This document shows positions 1-11,587 of a stretch of 35,158 nt of DNA, in pieces. Both the position numbers and the translations under genes were made by a program. This stretch comes from Actinomycetota bacterium (GTDB taxonomy: Bacteria > Actinomycetota > Actinomycetes > Actinomycetales > Microbacteriaceae). Position 1 is the stretch's first letter. Every line of letters starts with the position of its first letter. Location: assembly GCA_009923455.1 (NCBI GenBank), contig RFTL01000009.1, forward strand, positions 1 through 35,158. The letters run 5' to 3'. Under the pieces are notes generated by a model. The model was not told the origin of the DNA and did no database searches. It saw nothing but the letters and a program-made list of their open reading frames with translations.

Positions 1-1
1 T

Positions 2-1555
2 GGCATCGGAGATATCAAAGGCATCATCGACAAGGCCGACTACCTAAAATCTCTAGGCATCAACGCGGTTTGGCTTAGCCCCTTTTACCCCTCCGCATTG
101 GCTGATGGTGGCTATGACGTTGATGACTATCGTGACGTCGATCCAAGAATCGGAAACCTCGAGCAGTTTGATGATTTGGTGACTGAGCTGCACCGCCGAG
201 GGATAAGAATCTTCGTGGACATCGTTCCCAACCACTGCTCTGATCGACACATTTGGTTTCAAGCAGCGTTGAAGGCCGGCAGGGGATCTAAAGAGCGTGA
301 GCGCTTTATCTTCCGCGAGGGTCGGGGAGCTAATGGAGAGCTTCCACCAAGTGATCTGGCCAGTCACTTCGGTCCAGAAGGGTGGACCAGGGTAGAAGAC
401 GGACAGTGGTACATGCACCTATTCACAAAGGAGCAGCCAGATTTCAACTGGGACAATCCAGAGGTCCACGAGGAGTTTCTAAAAACTCTCAAGTTCTGGT
501 CTGATCGTGGTGTCGATGGTTTTCGCATCGATGTTGCGCATGCATTGAAAAAGCAGCTTGATCCGCTCCCAAATCGCAGCTCTTTTGCTCTCGACGTGAT
601 GAAGGCAGATGGTGCCGATCCACTCTTTGATCGGGATGAGGTGCATGAGATTTACGCCGATTGGCGAGAGCTTTTCAATCAGTATGACCCGCCGAGGGTT
701 GCGGTCGCGGAGGCATGGGTTCACCCGCATCGTCGAGCAGCCTACGCATCGGAAAAGGGGCTCGGACAGGCGTTCAACTTTGATCTGCTAGCGTCGGCAT
801 TCAGGGCAGGCGATTACCAAAAGATCATTGATGCAAACCTGGCTTTCTCAAAAGAAACCGGGTCATCCTCCACCTGGGTGCTCTCAAATCACGATGTGAT
901 TCGACATGCAACTCGCATGGTTATACCCGGCTACGGCGATGCTGCCGATGGCTTTACCGCCGAAAACAACTGGTACGTGAAGCACCGCCTAAATCATGAT
1001 CTCGATCTCGAATTGGGGCTCAAGCGAGCAAAGGCTGCCTCTTTACTAATCCTGGCGCTGCCTGGTTCTACATATCTATATCAGGGCGAAGAGCTGGGTC
1101 TGCACGATGTACTGGACATCCCATCTGATCAGATGCAGGACCCGCAGTGGTTCCGCGGTGAGGGGAAGCTCAAATCCAGAGACGGTTGCCGTGTTCCGCT
1201 GCCCTGGGAACCAAGGGGATCATCCTTTGGATTTGGCTCGGGCGGATCACACCTACCGCAGCCGAAGTGGTTTAGTGATGTTGCGGTCGCAACTCAGGAA
1301 GTAGACCCTGATTCAACTCTCAATCTTTATCGCAAGGCACTTGAGCTGAGAGAGAAGTTGAAGACCGAGGAAGAGTTAGTTTGGTTGCCAAGTGGTCCTG
1401 AAAGCCTGATGTTTGAGCGTCCTGGAGGTTGGATTTGCATAACCAACTTCGGGGCTGAACCAGTTGCGCTTCCCTCAGGAGAGCTATTGATTTCTTCGGG
1501 TGAGGTATTGAACGGCATGCTGTCAGGTCCAGCTACAGCTTGGCTTAAGCGCTAA
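2..1555 (+). CDS. GH13 family alpha-glucosidase/alpha-amylase-type enzyme (5' end cut by window)
   Basis: Frame is open from base 2 (GIGDIKGIIDKADYLKSLGINAVWLSPFYPSALADGGYDVDDY...). GH13 motifs: DIVPNHCSD, GFRIDVAHAL, AVAEAW, LSNHDVIRH. Confidence 0.92.
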   Translation, partial: GIGDIKGIIDKADYLKSLGINAVWLSPFYPSALADGGYDVDDYRDVDPRIGNLEQFDDLVTELHRRGIRIFVDIVPNHCSDRHIWFQAALKAGRGSKERERFIFREGRGANGELPPSDLASHFGPEGWTRVEDGQWYMHLFTKEQPDFNWDNPEVHEEFLKTLKFWSDRGVDGFRIDVAHALKKQLDPLPNRSSFALDVMKADGADPLFDRDEVHEIYADWRELFNQYDPPRVAVAEAWVHPHRRAAYASEKGLGQAFNFDLLASAFRAGDYQKIIDANLAFSKETGSSSTWVLSNHDVIRHATRMVIPGYGDAADGFTAENNWYVKHRLNHDLDLELGLKRAKAASLLILALPGSTYLYQGEELGLHDVLDIPSDQMQDPQWFRGEGKLKSRDGCRVPLPWEPRGSSFGFGSGGSHLPQPKWFSDVAVATQEVDPDSTLNLYRKALELREKLKTEEELVWLPSGPESLMFERPGGWICITNFGAEPVALPSGELLISSGEVLNGMLSGPATAWLKR

Positions 1556-1624
1556 ATTCAGGCGTTTCGGGCTATTATTTAGGCAATAGCTGGCCATCGT
1601 GGGCCACCTCGTTTTAGGACTAAT

Positions 1625-3280
1625 GTGACCCCGGAGCAAATTTCCCTAGCCATCGTGCAAGCGCTTGGCTCGCTTGTTGCTGGCGGGAAACTTCCTGCGT
1701 TTGAGATACCTAGCGAAGTTGTGGTCGAGAGACCAAAGAACCGAGATCACGGCGATTGGGCTTCGAATGTCGCAATGCAGTATGCAGCAAAAGCTGGCGT
1801 TAAACCTCGCGACTTTGCCGATGCGCTGGCCGCTGAACTTAGTAACACCGAGGGTGTTGAAAAGGTTGAAGTTGCAGGCCCGGGATTTCTAAATCTTTTT
1901 CTTTCAGATTCCGCAGCCGCATCGCTTGCCAAGCAAATCGTTGAGGCTCAGGAGAGCTATGGCAAAAGCTCCGAGATGGCGGGGGTCAAGCTAAATCTAG
2001 AATTCGTATCCGCAAATCCAACCGGTCCTATTCACCTTGGGGGAACCAGGTGGGCTGCGGTTGGTGACTCCCTTGCTCGAGTGTTCGAAGCGGTTGGGGC
2101 TGAGGTCACTCGCGAGTACTACTTCAATGATCACGGTGCCCAGATAGATCGCTTTGCCAGATCTTTGCTCGCCAGGGCTAAGGGTGAACCAGCTCCAGAA
2201 GACGGTTATGCCGGTCAATACATTCAAGAGATTGCAGACCAGGTCCTGGCGCTAAGGCCAGATGCACTGAGTCATCCGGATGAAGAGGCCCAGGAGATTT
2301 TCCGCGCAACCGGTGTCGAGCTGATGTTTGAGCAGATTCGTAAGTCTCTTCACGAGTTTGGCGTTGATTTCGATGTCTACTTCCACGAGAACTCACTGTA
2401 TGAATCCGGACAGGTTCAAAAGTCTGTTGCGGCCCTGAGAGAAAAAGGACACATCTTCGAGGCCGAGGGTGCAACCTGGTTGCGTTCAACAACCTTCGGA
2501 GATGATCGTGATCGAGTAATCATCAAATCCGATGGCGATGCGGCTTATATCGCCGGAGACATTGCTTATTACCAAAACAAGCGCGGTCGCGGTTTTGACC
2601 GCTGCATCTACATGCTCGGTGCCGATCACCACGGCTATGTCCCGAGAATGATGGCACTGTGTGCAGCATTTGGGGATAAGCCCGGTGAAAACATGGAGAT
2701 CCTGATAGGTCAGTTGGTGAACTTGGTTCGAGGTGGTGAGCCGGTTCGGATGTCGAAGCGTGCCGGCAATGTGGTGACCATGGAAGACCTTGTTGATGCT
2801 GTCGGCGTTGATGCTGCTCGCTACTCGCTGACTCGATCATCTATCAACTCAACTTTGGATATTGATTTGGAATTGATTTCCAAGAAGACCAATGACAACC
2901 CGGTTTTCTATGTGCAGTATGCGCATGCCAGAACCAAGCAGGTGGCTAAGAACGCAGCATCTTTGGGTGTTGATCAATCTGAGTTTAAGCCAGAACTTCT
3001 GACGCACGAATCTGAGTCGGAACTGATCGCGAAGCTGAGCGAATTCCCAAGGGTCGTATTGCAGGCGGCGAATTTCAGAGAACCACACCGAATCGCTCGT
3101 TACCTGGAAGACGTTGCAGGCAGCTACCACCGCTGGTACGACAGCTGCCGCGTGATTCCGATGGGCGATGCTCCGGTTGAGTCGATTCACCGCACCAGGT
3201 TGTGGCTCAACGATGCCGCCTCGGTTGTGCTGGCTAACGGACTGAAACTAGTGGGCGTATCAGCGCCGGAGCGGATGTAG
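1625..3280 (+). CDS. argS: Arginyl-tRNA synthetase (GTG start)
   Basis: [47 protein letters not shown] and MSKRAGN motif; 551 aa. Confidence 0.96.
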   Translation: MTPEQISLAIVQALGSLVAGGKLPAFEIPSEVVVERPKNRDHGDWASNVAMQYAAKAGVKPRDFADALAAELSNTEGVEKVEVAGPGFLNLFLSDSAAASLAKQIVEAQESYGKSSEMAGVKLNLEFVSANPTGPIHLGGTRWAAVGDSLARVFEAVGAEVTREYYFNDHGAQIDRFARSLLARAKGEPAPEDGYAGQYIQEIADQVLALRPDALSHPDEEAQEIFRATGVELMFEQIRKSLHEFGVDFDVYFHENSLYESGQVQKSVAALREKGHIFEAEGATWLRSTTFGDDRDRVIIKSDGDAAYIAGDIAYYQNKRGRGFDRCIYMLGADHHGYVPRMMALCAAFGDKPGENMEILIGQLVNLVRGGEPVRMSKRAGNVVTMEDLVDAVGVDAARYSLTRSSINSTLDIDLELISKKTNDNPVFYVQYAHARTKQVAKNAASLGVDQSEFKPELLTHESESELIAKLSEFPRVVLQAANFREPHRIARYLEDVAGSYHRWYDSCRVIPMGDAPVESIHRTRLWLNDAASVVLANGLKLVGVSAPERM

Positions 3281-3282
3281 CG

Positions 3283-4686
3283 ATGAAGAATCCATTAGCT
3301 CCGGCCTGGCTGGAGGAGCACGATCTCAACGAGTTGGATTTGAAGATCTGGCCAAGAACTGCAAAACGAAATGCAGCTGGAGAAATTGAGATTGGTTCGG
3401 TCGGCGCTCGCGAACTTATTAGGCGTCACGGTTCTCCGCTCTATGTGGTTGACCAAGAGGATTTTGAATCTCGTCTAATGCACACCAAGCGTGCATTTTC
3501 AGATGCCGCGCAGCGGCAGGGCACGAGCGCAAAGCTCTATTACGCCTCCAAGGCACTGCTAACCGCTGATGTTGTTCGCTGGGTAGGGCAGGCTGGTTTA
3601 TCGATTGACGTTTCAACCGGCGGTGAACTGGCCGTGGCACTAGCTGCTGGAATGCCGGGGGAGCGGATTGGTCTGCACGGTAACAACAAATCACTTGTGG
3701 AGATTGGTCGTGCGGTTTCCGCGTCAGTAGCTGCAATCGTCATCGACTCGGAGATGGAGATTGAGCGCATCGCTTCAGTTGCCACCGCACAGGGCAAGAT
3801 TCAGGCGGTTCGACTCAGGGTGAACTCTGGAGTTCACGCCCACACTCACGAATACCTTGCGACCGCTCGCGAAGACCAGAAGTTCGGCATTGCACTCAGC
3901 GATGTCCCTGATTTGGTGGCGAAGATTCGCTCACACTCCAACCTCAGGTTCCTTGGGCTTCACTCCCACATTGGATCGCAGATTTTCGTTGTGGACGGCT
4001 TTGTTGCTGCAGCCGAAAGACTGTTGGATGTTCACGCTGAGCTATTGAAAACCGGTGATGTTCCAGAGCTTAACCTGGGCGGCGGTTTCGGAATCAGCTA
4101 CACAAATGCAGATCGACCAATGCCAATTGCTGAGATGGCAGAGCGCATTTGTGCCGCGGTTGCAGCAAAGTGCAAAGCTTTGGGCATACCGGTTCCAAAG
4201 TTGGCCTTTGAACCGGGCCGAACCATTGCTGGCCCAGCTGGTGTGACCCTGTACACCGTGGGAACTATCAAAGATGTCGTCGTCAGTGATCAGGGTGCCG
4301 GCGCTGTTCGTAAGTATGTAAGTGTCGACGGCGGGATGAGCGATAACGCAAGGCCTGCTCTCTACGAAGCAGAGTATTCCGCCTCGATAGCTTCCAGGAC
4401 CAGCAATGCCACTGCCGCTCTATCGCGCGTGGTGGGAAAGCACTGTGAGTCTGGTGACATTGTGGTTAGGCATGAATACCTACCCTCTGACATTGCAGCG
4501 AATGATCTTTTGGCAGTTCCGGCTACCGGCGCTTACTGTTTCTCGCTATCTTCTAACTACAACTTCTTGACTCGTCCCGGCGTTGTGGCAGTCAAAGGTG
4601 GTGTCACCAAGGTGTTGGTCAGGGCAGAAACTGAGCAGGATTTGCTTGCTCGCGACCTTGGCCTATCGGAGAGCATGAGGGACTAA
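3283..4686 (+). CDS. lysA: Diaminopimelate decarboxylase
   Basis: PLP fold III decarboxylase motifs YYASKALL, LGLHSHIGSQIF, LNLGGGFGISY, EPGRTIAGPAG; located between argS and hom. Confidence 0.95.
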   Translation: MKNPLAPAWLEEHDLNELDLKIWPRTAKRNAAGEIEIGSVGARELIRRHGSPLYVVDQEDFESRLMHTKRAFSDAAQRQGTSAKLYYASKALLTADVVRWVGQAGLSIDVSTGGELAVALAAGMPGERIGLHGNNKSLVEIGRAVSASVAAIVIDSEMEIERIASVATAQGKIQAVRLRVNSGVHAHTHEYLATAREDQKFGIALSDVPDLVAKIRSHSNLRFLGLHSHIGSQIFVVDGFVAAAERLLDVHAELLKTGDVPELNLGGGFGISYTNADRPMPIAEMAERICAAVAAKCKALGIPVPKLAFEPGRTIAGPAGVTLYTVGTIKDVVVSDQGAGAVRKYVSVDGGMSDNARPALYEAEYSASIASRTSNATAALSRVVGKHCESGDIVVRHEYLPSDIAANDLLAVPATGAYCFSLSSNYNFLTRPGVVAVKGGVTKVLVRAETEQDLLARDLGLSESMRD

Positions 4687-5969
4687 TGCAAACCGCATAT
4701 CGAGCTATCAGAGTTGCCCTGCTGGGAGCAGGGTCAGTCGGCTCAAACGTTGCGCGACTAATGATCGAGAACAAGCAGGAGCTTGCCCAGCGCGTTGGAG
4801 CGGAGTTTGAGCTCGCCGGCATTTTGGTCAATGACCCAACCAAGAATCGTCCCGGGATACCGCAATCGCTCCTAACCTCTGATGCCAAGAACCTGATTTT
4901 GAGTGCCGACATTGTCATTGAGTTGATTGGTGGGATTCAGCCTGCGAAGGAGTACGTTGAGCTGGCATTGAACTCCGGTGCAGACGTTATTACGGCTAAC
5001 AAGGCTTTGATTGCAGCGCATGGTCCAGAGCTGTTTGAGCTCGCCGAGCAACTTGGAGCCCAGCTCTATTTCGAAGCTGCGGTCGCGGGCGCAATTCCAA
5101 TCATTCGACCACTCAGGGAATCACTGGCTGGTGACAAGGTAAACCGTGTCATGGGTATCGTGAATGGCACAACCAACTTCATTCTTGACCGCATGGAATC
5201 AACCGGTGCGGACTTCAACGAGGCCCTAGCAGAAGCAACCGCACTGGGTTATGCAGAAGCTGATCCAACCGCTGATATCGAGGGATATGACGCTGCTTCC
5301 AAAGCTGCGATCTTGGCCTCTTTGGCTTTCCACTCTGAGGTTCCAGTTGAGAAGGTCTACCGCGAGGGCATTACTTCGGTAACTGCAATGCAAATGGAAA
5401 CCGCGCGACAAGCTGGCTATGCGGTGAAGCTGCTGGCGATCTGTGAGCGTGTGGATGATGGCTTGGTGGCGAGAGTCCATCCAACTTTGATTCCGCTAAA
5501 TCACCCACTGGCGGCAGTTCGAGGCGCCTACAACGCGGTTTTTGTTGAGGCTGAATCTGCTGGGCAATTGATGTTCTATGGTGCAGGTGCCGGCGGCCCT
5601 CAGACCGCATCGGCGATTCTGGGAGATCTGGTTTCAGCCGCCAAGCGTCACTTGGCAGGTGGGCCTGGTCTTGCTGATTCTGTCCATGCCAACCTTGAAG
5701 CTTTGCCGGTTCAGCGGATTCAGACTCGTTATCAAATCACGCTGCAGGTTAGCGATGAGCCAGGTGTGCTGGCCTCGATTGCCTCGGTTTTTGCCGAGCA
5801 TGGCGTGAGCGTTGAGACTGTCAGCCAGAGTGCTGGTGCAGGTGGAGCGCTTCTGACTGTCATGACTCACCGAGCATCGGAGCAAGCCCTGGAGCAAGTG
5901 GTTAGCTCGCTTCGAACCAACAACTCGGTGCAGCAAGTTAGCTCGGTTATACGAGTGGAGGGAATGTAA
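4686..5969 (+). CDS. hom: Homoserine dehydrogenase with C-terminal ACT domain
   Basis: VALLGAGSVGSNVARL, VITANKALIAAHG, GIVNGTTNFIL, YAEADPTADIEGYDAASKAAILA; ACT-like C-terminus. Start overlaps lysA stop. Confidence 0.95.
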   Translation: MQTAYRAIRVALLGAGSVGSNVARLMIENKQELAQRVGAEFELAGILVNDPTKNRPGIPQSLLTSDAKNLILSADIVIELIGGIQPAKEYVELALNSGADVITANKALIAAHGPELFELAEQLGAQLYFEAAVAGAIPIIRPLRESLAGDKVNRVMGIVNGTTNFILDRMESTGADFNEALAEATALGYAEADPTADIEGYDAASKAAILASLAFHSEVPVEKVYREGITSVTAMQMETARQAGYAVKLLAICERVDDGLVARVHPTLIPLNHPLAAVRGAYNAVFVEAESAGQLMFYGAGAGGPQTASAILGDLVSAAKRHLAGGPGLADSVHANLEALPVQRIQTRYQITLQVSDEPGVLASIASVFAEHGVSVETVSQSAGAGGALLTVMTHRASEQALEQVVSSLRTNNSVQQVSSVIRVEGM

Positions 5970-7051
5970 TGGCTCACCAATGGCGCGGTGTGATCCGCGA
6001 GTATTTCGATCGACTTCCGTTCACCGAATCCGATCCGATTGTGACCTTGGGAGAGGGCGGGACTCCTCTTATCGAAGCTCCAGCACTTGCGAAGTTGATG
6101 GATGTCGGCTCGGTGCATTTGAAGTTCGAAGGTATGAACCCAACTGGATCTTTCAAGGATCGAGGTATGACCACGGCGGTTTCCAAAGCCAAGGGTAAAG
6201 GTGCGCAGGCCGTGATTGCCGCATCCACTGGAAACACCTCAGCTGCTGCGGCTGCCTACGCCGTAAAAGCCGGCATGCAATCTGTGGTTTTGGTTCCGGC
6301 AGGAAAGATCTCCTGGGGCAAGCTTTCTCAGGCCGTTGCTCACAAAGCTCAGATTTTGCAGGTCCGCGGTAACTTCGATGACTGCTTGAGGCTGGCCAGA
6401 GAGCTCAGTGAAAACTACCCGGTCTTCTTGGTGAACTCCGTGAATCCAGATCGTCTGCAGGGGCAGAAGACCGCAGCGTTTGAGGTATTTGATGCACTTG
6501 GCTACGCTCCCGATTTACACGCCATGCCTCTGGGTAACGCCGGAAACATCTCGGCATATCACTTGGGCTACCGTGAAGAGCGCGACATGGGGCGAATCTC
6601 AACACTTCCAAAACTATGGGGAATTCAGGCCGAGGGCAGCGCACCTTTTATCAAGGGTGGCCCGGTTGCAAAACCCGAGACCATCGCGACCGCCATCCGC
6701 ATCGGAAACCCAGCATCTTGGGACCTAGCCCAGGAGGCTAAGCGCGACACCAATGGTGCTTTCGGTGCCGTGAGTGATAAAGAGATTCTTTGGATGCACA
6801 GATTTCTATCTCAAGAGGCAGGTGTCTTTGTTGAGCCTTCGAGTGCAACCGGTGCCGCTGGTCTATACAAGGCGGCTCGCTTGGGTCAGCTTCCAAAGGT
6901 GAACTCTGTCGTCATCACGGTTACCGGTCATGGACTCAAAGATCCGGATTGGGCACTAAAGGATGACCGTGGTCGTCAGATCAAACCCAAGAAAGTAAGC
7001 GCAACCGCGGATGCGGTTGCTGGAATTCTTGGTCTGGAGCGCAACAAGTGA
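5969..7051 (+). CDS. thrC: Threonine synthase
   Basis: LKFEGMNPTGSFKDRGMTTAVSKA PLP-lysine motif; next to hom and thrB. Confidence 0.95.
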   Translation: MAHQWRGVIREYFDRLPFTESDPIVTLGEGGTPLIEAPALAKLMDVGSVHLKFEGMNPTGSFKDRGMTTAVSKAKGKGAQAVIAASTGNTSAAAAAYAVKAGMQSVVLVPAGKISWGKLSQAVAHKAQILQVRGNFDDCLRLARELSENYPVFLVNSVNPDRLQGQKTAAFEVFDALGYAPDLHAMPLGNAGNISAYHLGYREERDMGRISTLPKLWGIQAEGSAPFIKGGPVAKPETIATAIRIGNPASWDLAQEAKRDTNGAFGAVSDKEILWMHRFLSQEAGVFVEPSSATGAAGLYKAARLGQLPKVNSVVITVTGHGLKDPDWALKDDRGRQIKPKKVSATADAVAGILGLERNK

Positions 7052-7959
7052 TCGTCAAGGTTCGAATTCCAGCAACCAGCGCAAACCTGGGCCCTGGCTT
7101 TGACACCCTTGGTATGGCGCTGAGTTTTTACGATGACTACCAGGCCGAGGTCATCGAATCAGGTCTTGAAATCGAGGTCCTCGGTGAGGGGGCGCAGGAT
7201 ATTGCCAGGGACTCTCAAAACCTGATCTACAAAACCATTCAACATGTCTTTACCAAGGTTGGTAAGCCAGTTCCTGCTCTGAAACTCACCTGCCATAACC
7301 AGATTCCCCACGGACGCGGCATGGGCTCATCAGGTGCTGCGGTGGCCGGCGGAGTCATGCTTGCCGCTGGCTTGCTTTCAACTCAAGTTCAGTTCACTGA
7401 ACAGCAGCTATTGGAGTTCGCAACTGATATCGAGGGTCACCCAGACAACGTTGCTCCAGCACTTTTTGGTGGCTTGACCATCGCCTGGAAAGACGAGACT
7501 GGACCGCATCACAAAAAGTTGATTGCCCATCGCGGCATCTCTCCACTGGTTTTGGTGCCACCGCACCAAATGTCTACAAAGCTCGCGCGCTCTTTGCAGC
7601 CAGAGTCAGTTCCACATACCGACGCGGTCTTCAACCTATCTAGGTCAGCTCTTTTGGTCGCGGCCTTGACTCAGAGTCCCGAACTGCTCTTTGCCGCAAC
7701 CGAAGACCGACTTCACCAGAACTACCGTGCCAGCGCGATGCCTGAGACCTCAGCTTTGGTCGCAATGCTTCGGGCAAAGAACCACCCAGCTGTGGTTTCG
7801 GGAGCAGGACCGTCGGTTTTGGTTCTAGAGCCTTCACCTCAGGATCGACTGGCTGCGATTGAGATTGCGAAAAACGAGTTTCCACACTGGAAGCCGCTAA
7901 CACTTGCAGTTGATTACAAAGGTGCTAGTGTTGAGGTGCAGTCAGGATCAGGCAACTAA
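7048..7959 (+). CDS. thrB: Homoserine kinase (GHMP family)
   Basis: PATSANLGPGFDTLGMAL and IPHGRGMGSSGAAVAGG; 4-bp overlap with thrC. Confidence 0.95.
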   Translation: MIVKVRIPATSANLGPGFDTLGMALSFYDDYQAEVIESGLEIEVLGEGAQDIARDSQNLIYKTIQHVFTKVGKPVPALKLTCHNQIPHGRGMGSSGAAVAGGVMLAAGLLSTQVQFTEQQLLEFATDIEGHPDNVAPALFGGLTIAWKDETGPHHKKLIAHRGISPLVLVPPHQMSTKLARSLQPESVPHTDAVFNLSRSALLVAALTQSPELLFAATEDRLHQNYRASAMPETSALVAMLRAKNHPAVVSGAGPSVLVLEPSPQDRLAAIEIAKNEFPHWKPLTLAVDYKGASVEVQSGSGN

Positions 7960-8032
7960 GCCCGCCACTGCTTCTCTCAAAGAAATTCTTCAAATCCGGC
8001 AATCTGTGCCGAACAGAAACGAGTAACCATAC

Positions 8033-9655
8033 ATGGATGAAATCCAGCAGGAAAAGCCAGTAAGACGCGTTCGCCGCGCTACCAGCGCAACCGTTGAGGC
8101 TTCCGCAAACACAACCGAAACTCCAGCTGAGGCAAAGACCACTCGCCGCCGCGCCCCTAAGAAGGAAGACGCTTCCCCGAGCGAGGCAAAGACTGAGACC
8201 AGCACAGAGCGTCCAGCTCGCGACGACCGTGGTACACGTGAGGAGCGTGCACCACGCGAGGACCGCCCGCAGCGGGAAGACAGACCAAACCGTGGAGATC
8301 GTAATCGTGATCGCCAGAACCGCGAGGGCTCAGAGGAGCGCTCCGAGGGTGAGTCAAACCAGGGCGAGCGTCAGGACCGCGACAACCGTCAGGACCGTGA
8401 CGATGACCGCCGTGGAGGTCGCAACCGCCGTGGACGTTTCCGTGACCGTGACCGCAGACGCGGTGGCAACCAGGACGAGATTGAGCCAGAGATTTCCGAA
8501 GATGATGTGCTGATTCCGGTAGCTGGAATCTTGGATGTCTTGGAGAACTACGCATTCCTTCGCACCTCCGGCTACCTGCCAGGTCCAAACGATGTATATG
8601 TTTCACTCGGCCAGGTCAAGAAGTACGGTCTGCGTAAGGGTGATGCCGTTGTAGGTTCCATTCGTCAGCCTCGCGAGCAAGAGGGTAACCAGCGTCAGAA
8701 GTTCAATGCTCTGGTGCGAGTTGACTCGGTGAATGGCCAGACTCTTGAAGAGGCTTCAACAAGAGTTGAGTTCGGCAAGCTGACCCCACTCTACCCAGAC
8801 GCAAGACTTCGCCTTGAGACCGATCCAAAGAAGCTTTCAACCCGAATCATTGATTTGGTTGCCCCAATTGGTAAGGGACAGCGCGGACTTATCGTTTCAC
8901 CTCCAAAGGCTGGTAAGACCTTGGTGCTGCAGGCAATTGCAAACGCAATTTCTGCAAATAACCCAGAGGTTCACCTAATGGTGGTTCTGGTTGACGAGCG
9001 CCCGGAGGAAGTTACCGATATGCAGCGCACCGTCAAGGGTGAGGTAATCGCCTCCACCTTCGACCGCCCTGCCGAGGACCACACCACAGTTGCTGAGTTG
9101 GCAATTGAGCGCGCAAAGCGTTTGGTTGAGCTTGGACACGACGTCGTTGTGCTTTTGGATTCCATCACTCGTTTGGGTCGCGCTTACAACCTCTCAGCTC
9201 CTGCATCCGGACGAATCCTTTCCGGTGGTGTTGATTCCTCAGCGCTTTACCCACCAAAGAAGTTCTTCGGTGCTGCTAGAAACATCGAGAACGGTGGTTC
9301 GCTGACGATTCTGGCAACCGCCCTGGTTGAGACCGGATCCAAGATGGATGAGGTTATCTTCGAGGAGTTCAAGGGAACTGGAAACATGGAGCTTCGCCTG
9401 TCTCGCCAGTTGGCCGATAAGAGAATCTTCCCGGCCGTCGACATCAACGCTTCTGGAACCAGACGTGAAGAGATGCTGATGAGCCCACAGGAGACCAAGA
9501 TCATCTGGAAGCTTCGCCGTGCGCTTGCAGGTCTGGAGCAGCAGCAGGCTCTTGAGCTTGTGCTCAGCCGCCTAAAGGACACCCAGAGCAACGTTGAGTT
9601 CCTGCTCAAGCTCGAGAAGTCCATGCCGGTTCCAGCCGAGACCGATTCGGAGTAA
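8033..9655 (+). CDS. rho: Transcription termination factor Rho with Arg/Asp/Glu-rich N-terminal extension
   Basis: [54 protein letters not shown]; low-complexity charged N-terminus. Confidence 0.97.
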   Translation: MDEIQQEKPVRRVRRATSATVEASANTTETPAEAKTTRRRAPKKEDASPSEAKTETSTERPARDDRGTREERAPREDRPQREDRPNRGDRNRDRQNREGSEERSEGESNQGERQDRDNRQDRDDDRRGGRNRRGRFRDRDRRRGGNQDEIEPEISEDDVLIPVAGILDVLENYAFLRTSGYLPGPNDVYVSLGQVKKYGLRKGDAVVGSIRQPREQEGNQRQKFNALVRVDSVNGQTLEEASTRVEFGKLTPLYPDARLRLETDPKKLSTRIIDLVAPIGKGQRGLIVSPPKAGKTLVLQAIANAISANNPEVHLMVVLVDERPEEVTDMQRTVKGEVIASTFDRPAEDHTTVAELAIERAKRLVELGHDVVVLLDSITRLGRAYNLSAPASGRILSGGVDSSALYPPKKFFGAARNIENGGSLTILATALVETGSKMDEVIFEEFKGTGNMELRLSRQLADKRIFPAVDINASGTRREEMLMSPQETKIIWKLRRALAGLEQQQALELVLSRLKDTQSNVEFLLKLEKSMPVPAETDSE

Positions 9656-9657
9656 TC

Positions 9658-10734
9658 TTGCTCGACTCGCTGCAAGGACTCAGGTCTGAGCACGCTCAGC
9701 TGCAGCAGCAGCTGAGCGATGCTTCAGTGCACGCAAACCCGGCTTTGGCAAAAAAGCTAAACCGTCGCTATGCGGAACTTTCGGCGATTATGGCGGCTGA
9801 GGCCAATGTGCTGGGATTGCAGGAGGACATCGCTGCTGCCACAGAGTTGGCTAAAGAAGACGAGGCCTTCGCGGCTGAGTTGCCGGTTTTGACCGAACGA
9901 CTCAAAGAGGGTCAGGAAAAACTTCGCAGGCTGTTGATTCCGAGAGATCCAGATGATGGCCGCGATGTCATCATGGAAATCAAAGCTGGTGAGGGTGGCG
10001 CAGAGTCAGCCTTGTTCGCAGCCGATCTACTCAGAATGTATATGTACTACGCCACTGCCAAGGGCTGGAAAGCTGAGGTACTGGACCGCACCGAGAGCGA
10101 TCTGGGCGGCATCAAAGATGTGCAGGTGGCGATCAAGTCAAATGCAACTGATCCCGCCGACGGAGTTTGGGCACACCTGAAGTATGAGGGAGGCGTGCAC
10201 CGCGTTCAGCGCGTTCCAGTCACCGAGACTCAGGGACGAATTCACACTTCAGCCGCTGGTGTTTTGGTGTTCCCTGAGGTTGACGAGCCAGAAGAAGTTG
10301 AGATTAACCAGAATGATCTTCGCATCGACGTTTTCCGATCTTCAGGACCTGGTGGTCAGTCGGTAAACACCACTGACTCGGCGGTAAGAATTACCCACTT
10401 ACCAACCGGCATTGTGGTTTCGATGCAAAACGAAAAGTCTCAGTTGCAGAACCGCGAAGCCGCAATGCGCGTGCTGCGGGCGCGCCTACTGGCTGCTCAG
10501 CAGGAGGCAATCGAGGCGGAGCAATCGGCGGCGAGAAAATCGCAGATCAGAACCGTGGACCGCTCTGAGCGAATCCGAACCTACAACTTCCCAGAAAACC
10601 GCATCGCCGATCACCGCACCGGGTACAAGGCCTACAACCTTGATCAGGTGATGGATGGCGCACTGGAGCCAATCGTCCAATCCGCAATCAAGATGGATGA
10701 AGAGGCACGCCTAGCTGCACTAGCCGGTGAATAA
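9658..10734 (+). CDS. prfA: Peptide chain release factor 1 (TTG start)
   Basis: GGQ motif in [25 protein letters not shown]; immediately after rho. Confidence 0.96.
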   Translation: MLDSLQGLRSEHAQLQQQLSDASVHANPALAKKLNRRYAELSAIMAAEANVLGLQEDIAAATELAKEDEAFAAELPVLTERLKEGQEKLRRLLIPRDPDDGRDVIMEIKAGEGGAESALFAADLLRMYMYYATAKGWKAEVLDRTESDLGGIKDVQVAIKSNATDPADGVWAHLKYEGGVHRVQRVPVTETQGRIHTSAAGVLVFPEVDEPEEVEINQNDLRIDVFRSSGPGGQSVNTTDSAVRITHLPTGIVVSMQNEKSQLQNREAAMRVLRARLLAAQQEAIEAEQSAARKSQIRTVDRSERIRTYNFPENRIADHRTGYKAYNLDQVMDGALEPIVQSAIKMDEEARLAALAGE

Positions 10735-11579
10735 TGCGCTTTGCCGAAGCTCTTGAGTTAGCCAAGGAGCAACTAGCACTGGCAGGCGTCACCTCTTCAG
10801 AAGCTGATGCACACTGGATTCTTTGCTACGCAACCGGCCTCGCTCGTGGCGAGCTACTGGCTCAGTTGAGTTTTGATGCCGAACTAGAGCAAGAGCAAGC
10901 AGCGACTTTCCATCAGGCTCTAGAGCGCCGGTGTGATCGAGAACCGCTGCAGCACATTACCGGCACAGCCGCGTTTTTGGATTTTGAAGTTGAGGTTGGA
11001 CCTGGGGTTTTTGTGCCCAGGCCAGAAACCGAGTCCTTAGTGGAACTTGGACTGCAGCTGCTTCAGGGCACCGCATCACCACAGGTATTGGATGTTGGTT
11101 CTGGTTCGGGAGTCATACCGATTGCCATCTCGAGAGCATTACCCGATGCGAATGTGATTGCGCTCGAGGCTTCTGAAGAGGCGAGTGAATACCTGCAGCG
11201 CAATGTCAGCAGGCTAGCCCCTCGAGTCATTGTGCGCCACGGATTCTTCCCCGACGTTTCGTTTGATTTGTTGGGGCAACTTGATCTCTTAATCTCAAAC
11301 CCTCCCTACATTCCATCCAATGCAGTTCCCCTCGACCCTGAGGTCTTTCTGCATGATCCAAAACTCGCACTATATTCCGGTGAGGATGGATTAGATGTGA
11401 TTCGAGACCTTGTCGAGATTGGTTTTGATCTTCTGAACCAAGCCGGTGCAATTGCGATTGAGCATGCAGACGGACAGTCTGATGCAATCGTTGAATTACT
11501 ATTGGCGAAGGGCTACCAACAGGTTCAAGCGCACCGTGATTTGGCGGGCAGGTTTAGAACCGTAAGTGCGAGAAAGTAG
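10734..11579 (+). CDS. prmC: Release factor glutamine methyltransferase
   Basis: NPPY motif LLISNPPYIPSNAV, SAM motif VLDVGSGSGVIPIAI; directly after prfA. Confidence 0.95.
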   Translation: MRFAEALELAKEQLALAGVTSSEADAHWILCYATGLARGELLAQLSFDAELEQEQAATFHQALERRCDREPLQHITGTAAFLDFEVEVGPGVFVPRPETESLVELGLQLLQGTASPQVLDVGSGSGVIPIAISRALPDANVIALEASEEASEYLQRNVSRLAPRVIVRHGFFPDVSFDLLGQLDLLISNPPYIPSNAVPLDPEVFLHDPKLALYSGEDGLDVIRDLVEIGFDLLNQAGAIAIEHADGQSDAIVELLLAKGYQQVQAHRDLAGRFRTVSARK

Positions 11580-11587
11580 AGGCACCG

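Noticed and set aside
8157-8606. Long antisense ORF (149 aa) opposite the Rho N-terminus, and similar forward ORF 8094-8513
   Set aside because: Produced by the repetitive Arg/Asp codons of rho; His/Gly/Arg-rich composition without known motifs. Not a credible gene.
9247-9693. 148-aa antisense ORF in rho/prfA
   Set aside because: Shadow ORF opposite strongly conserved rho coding sequence.
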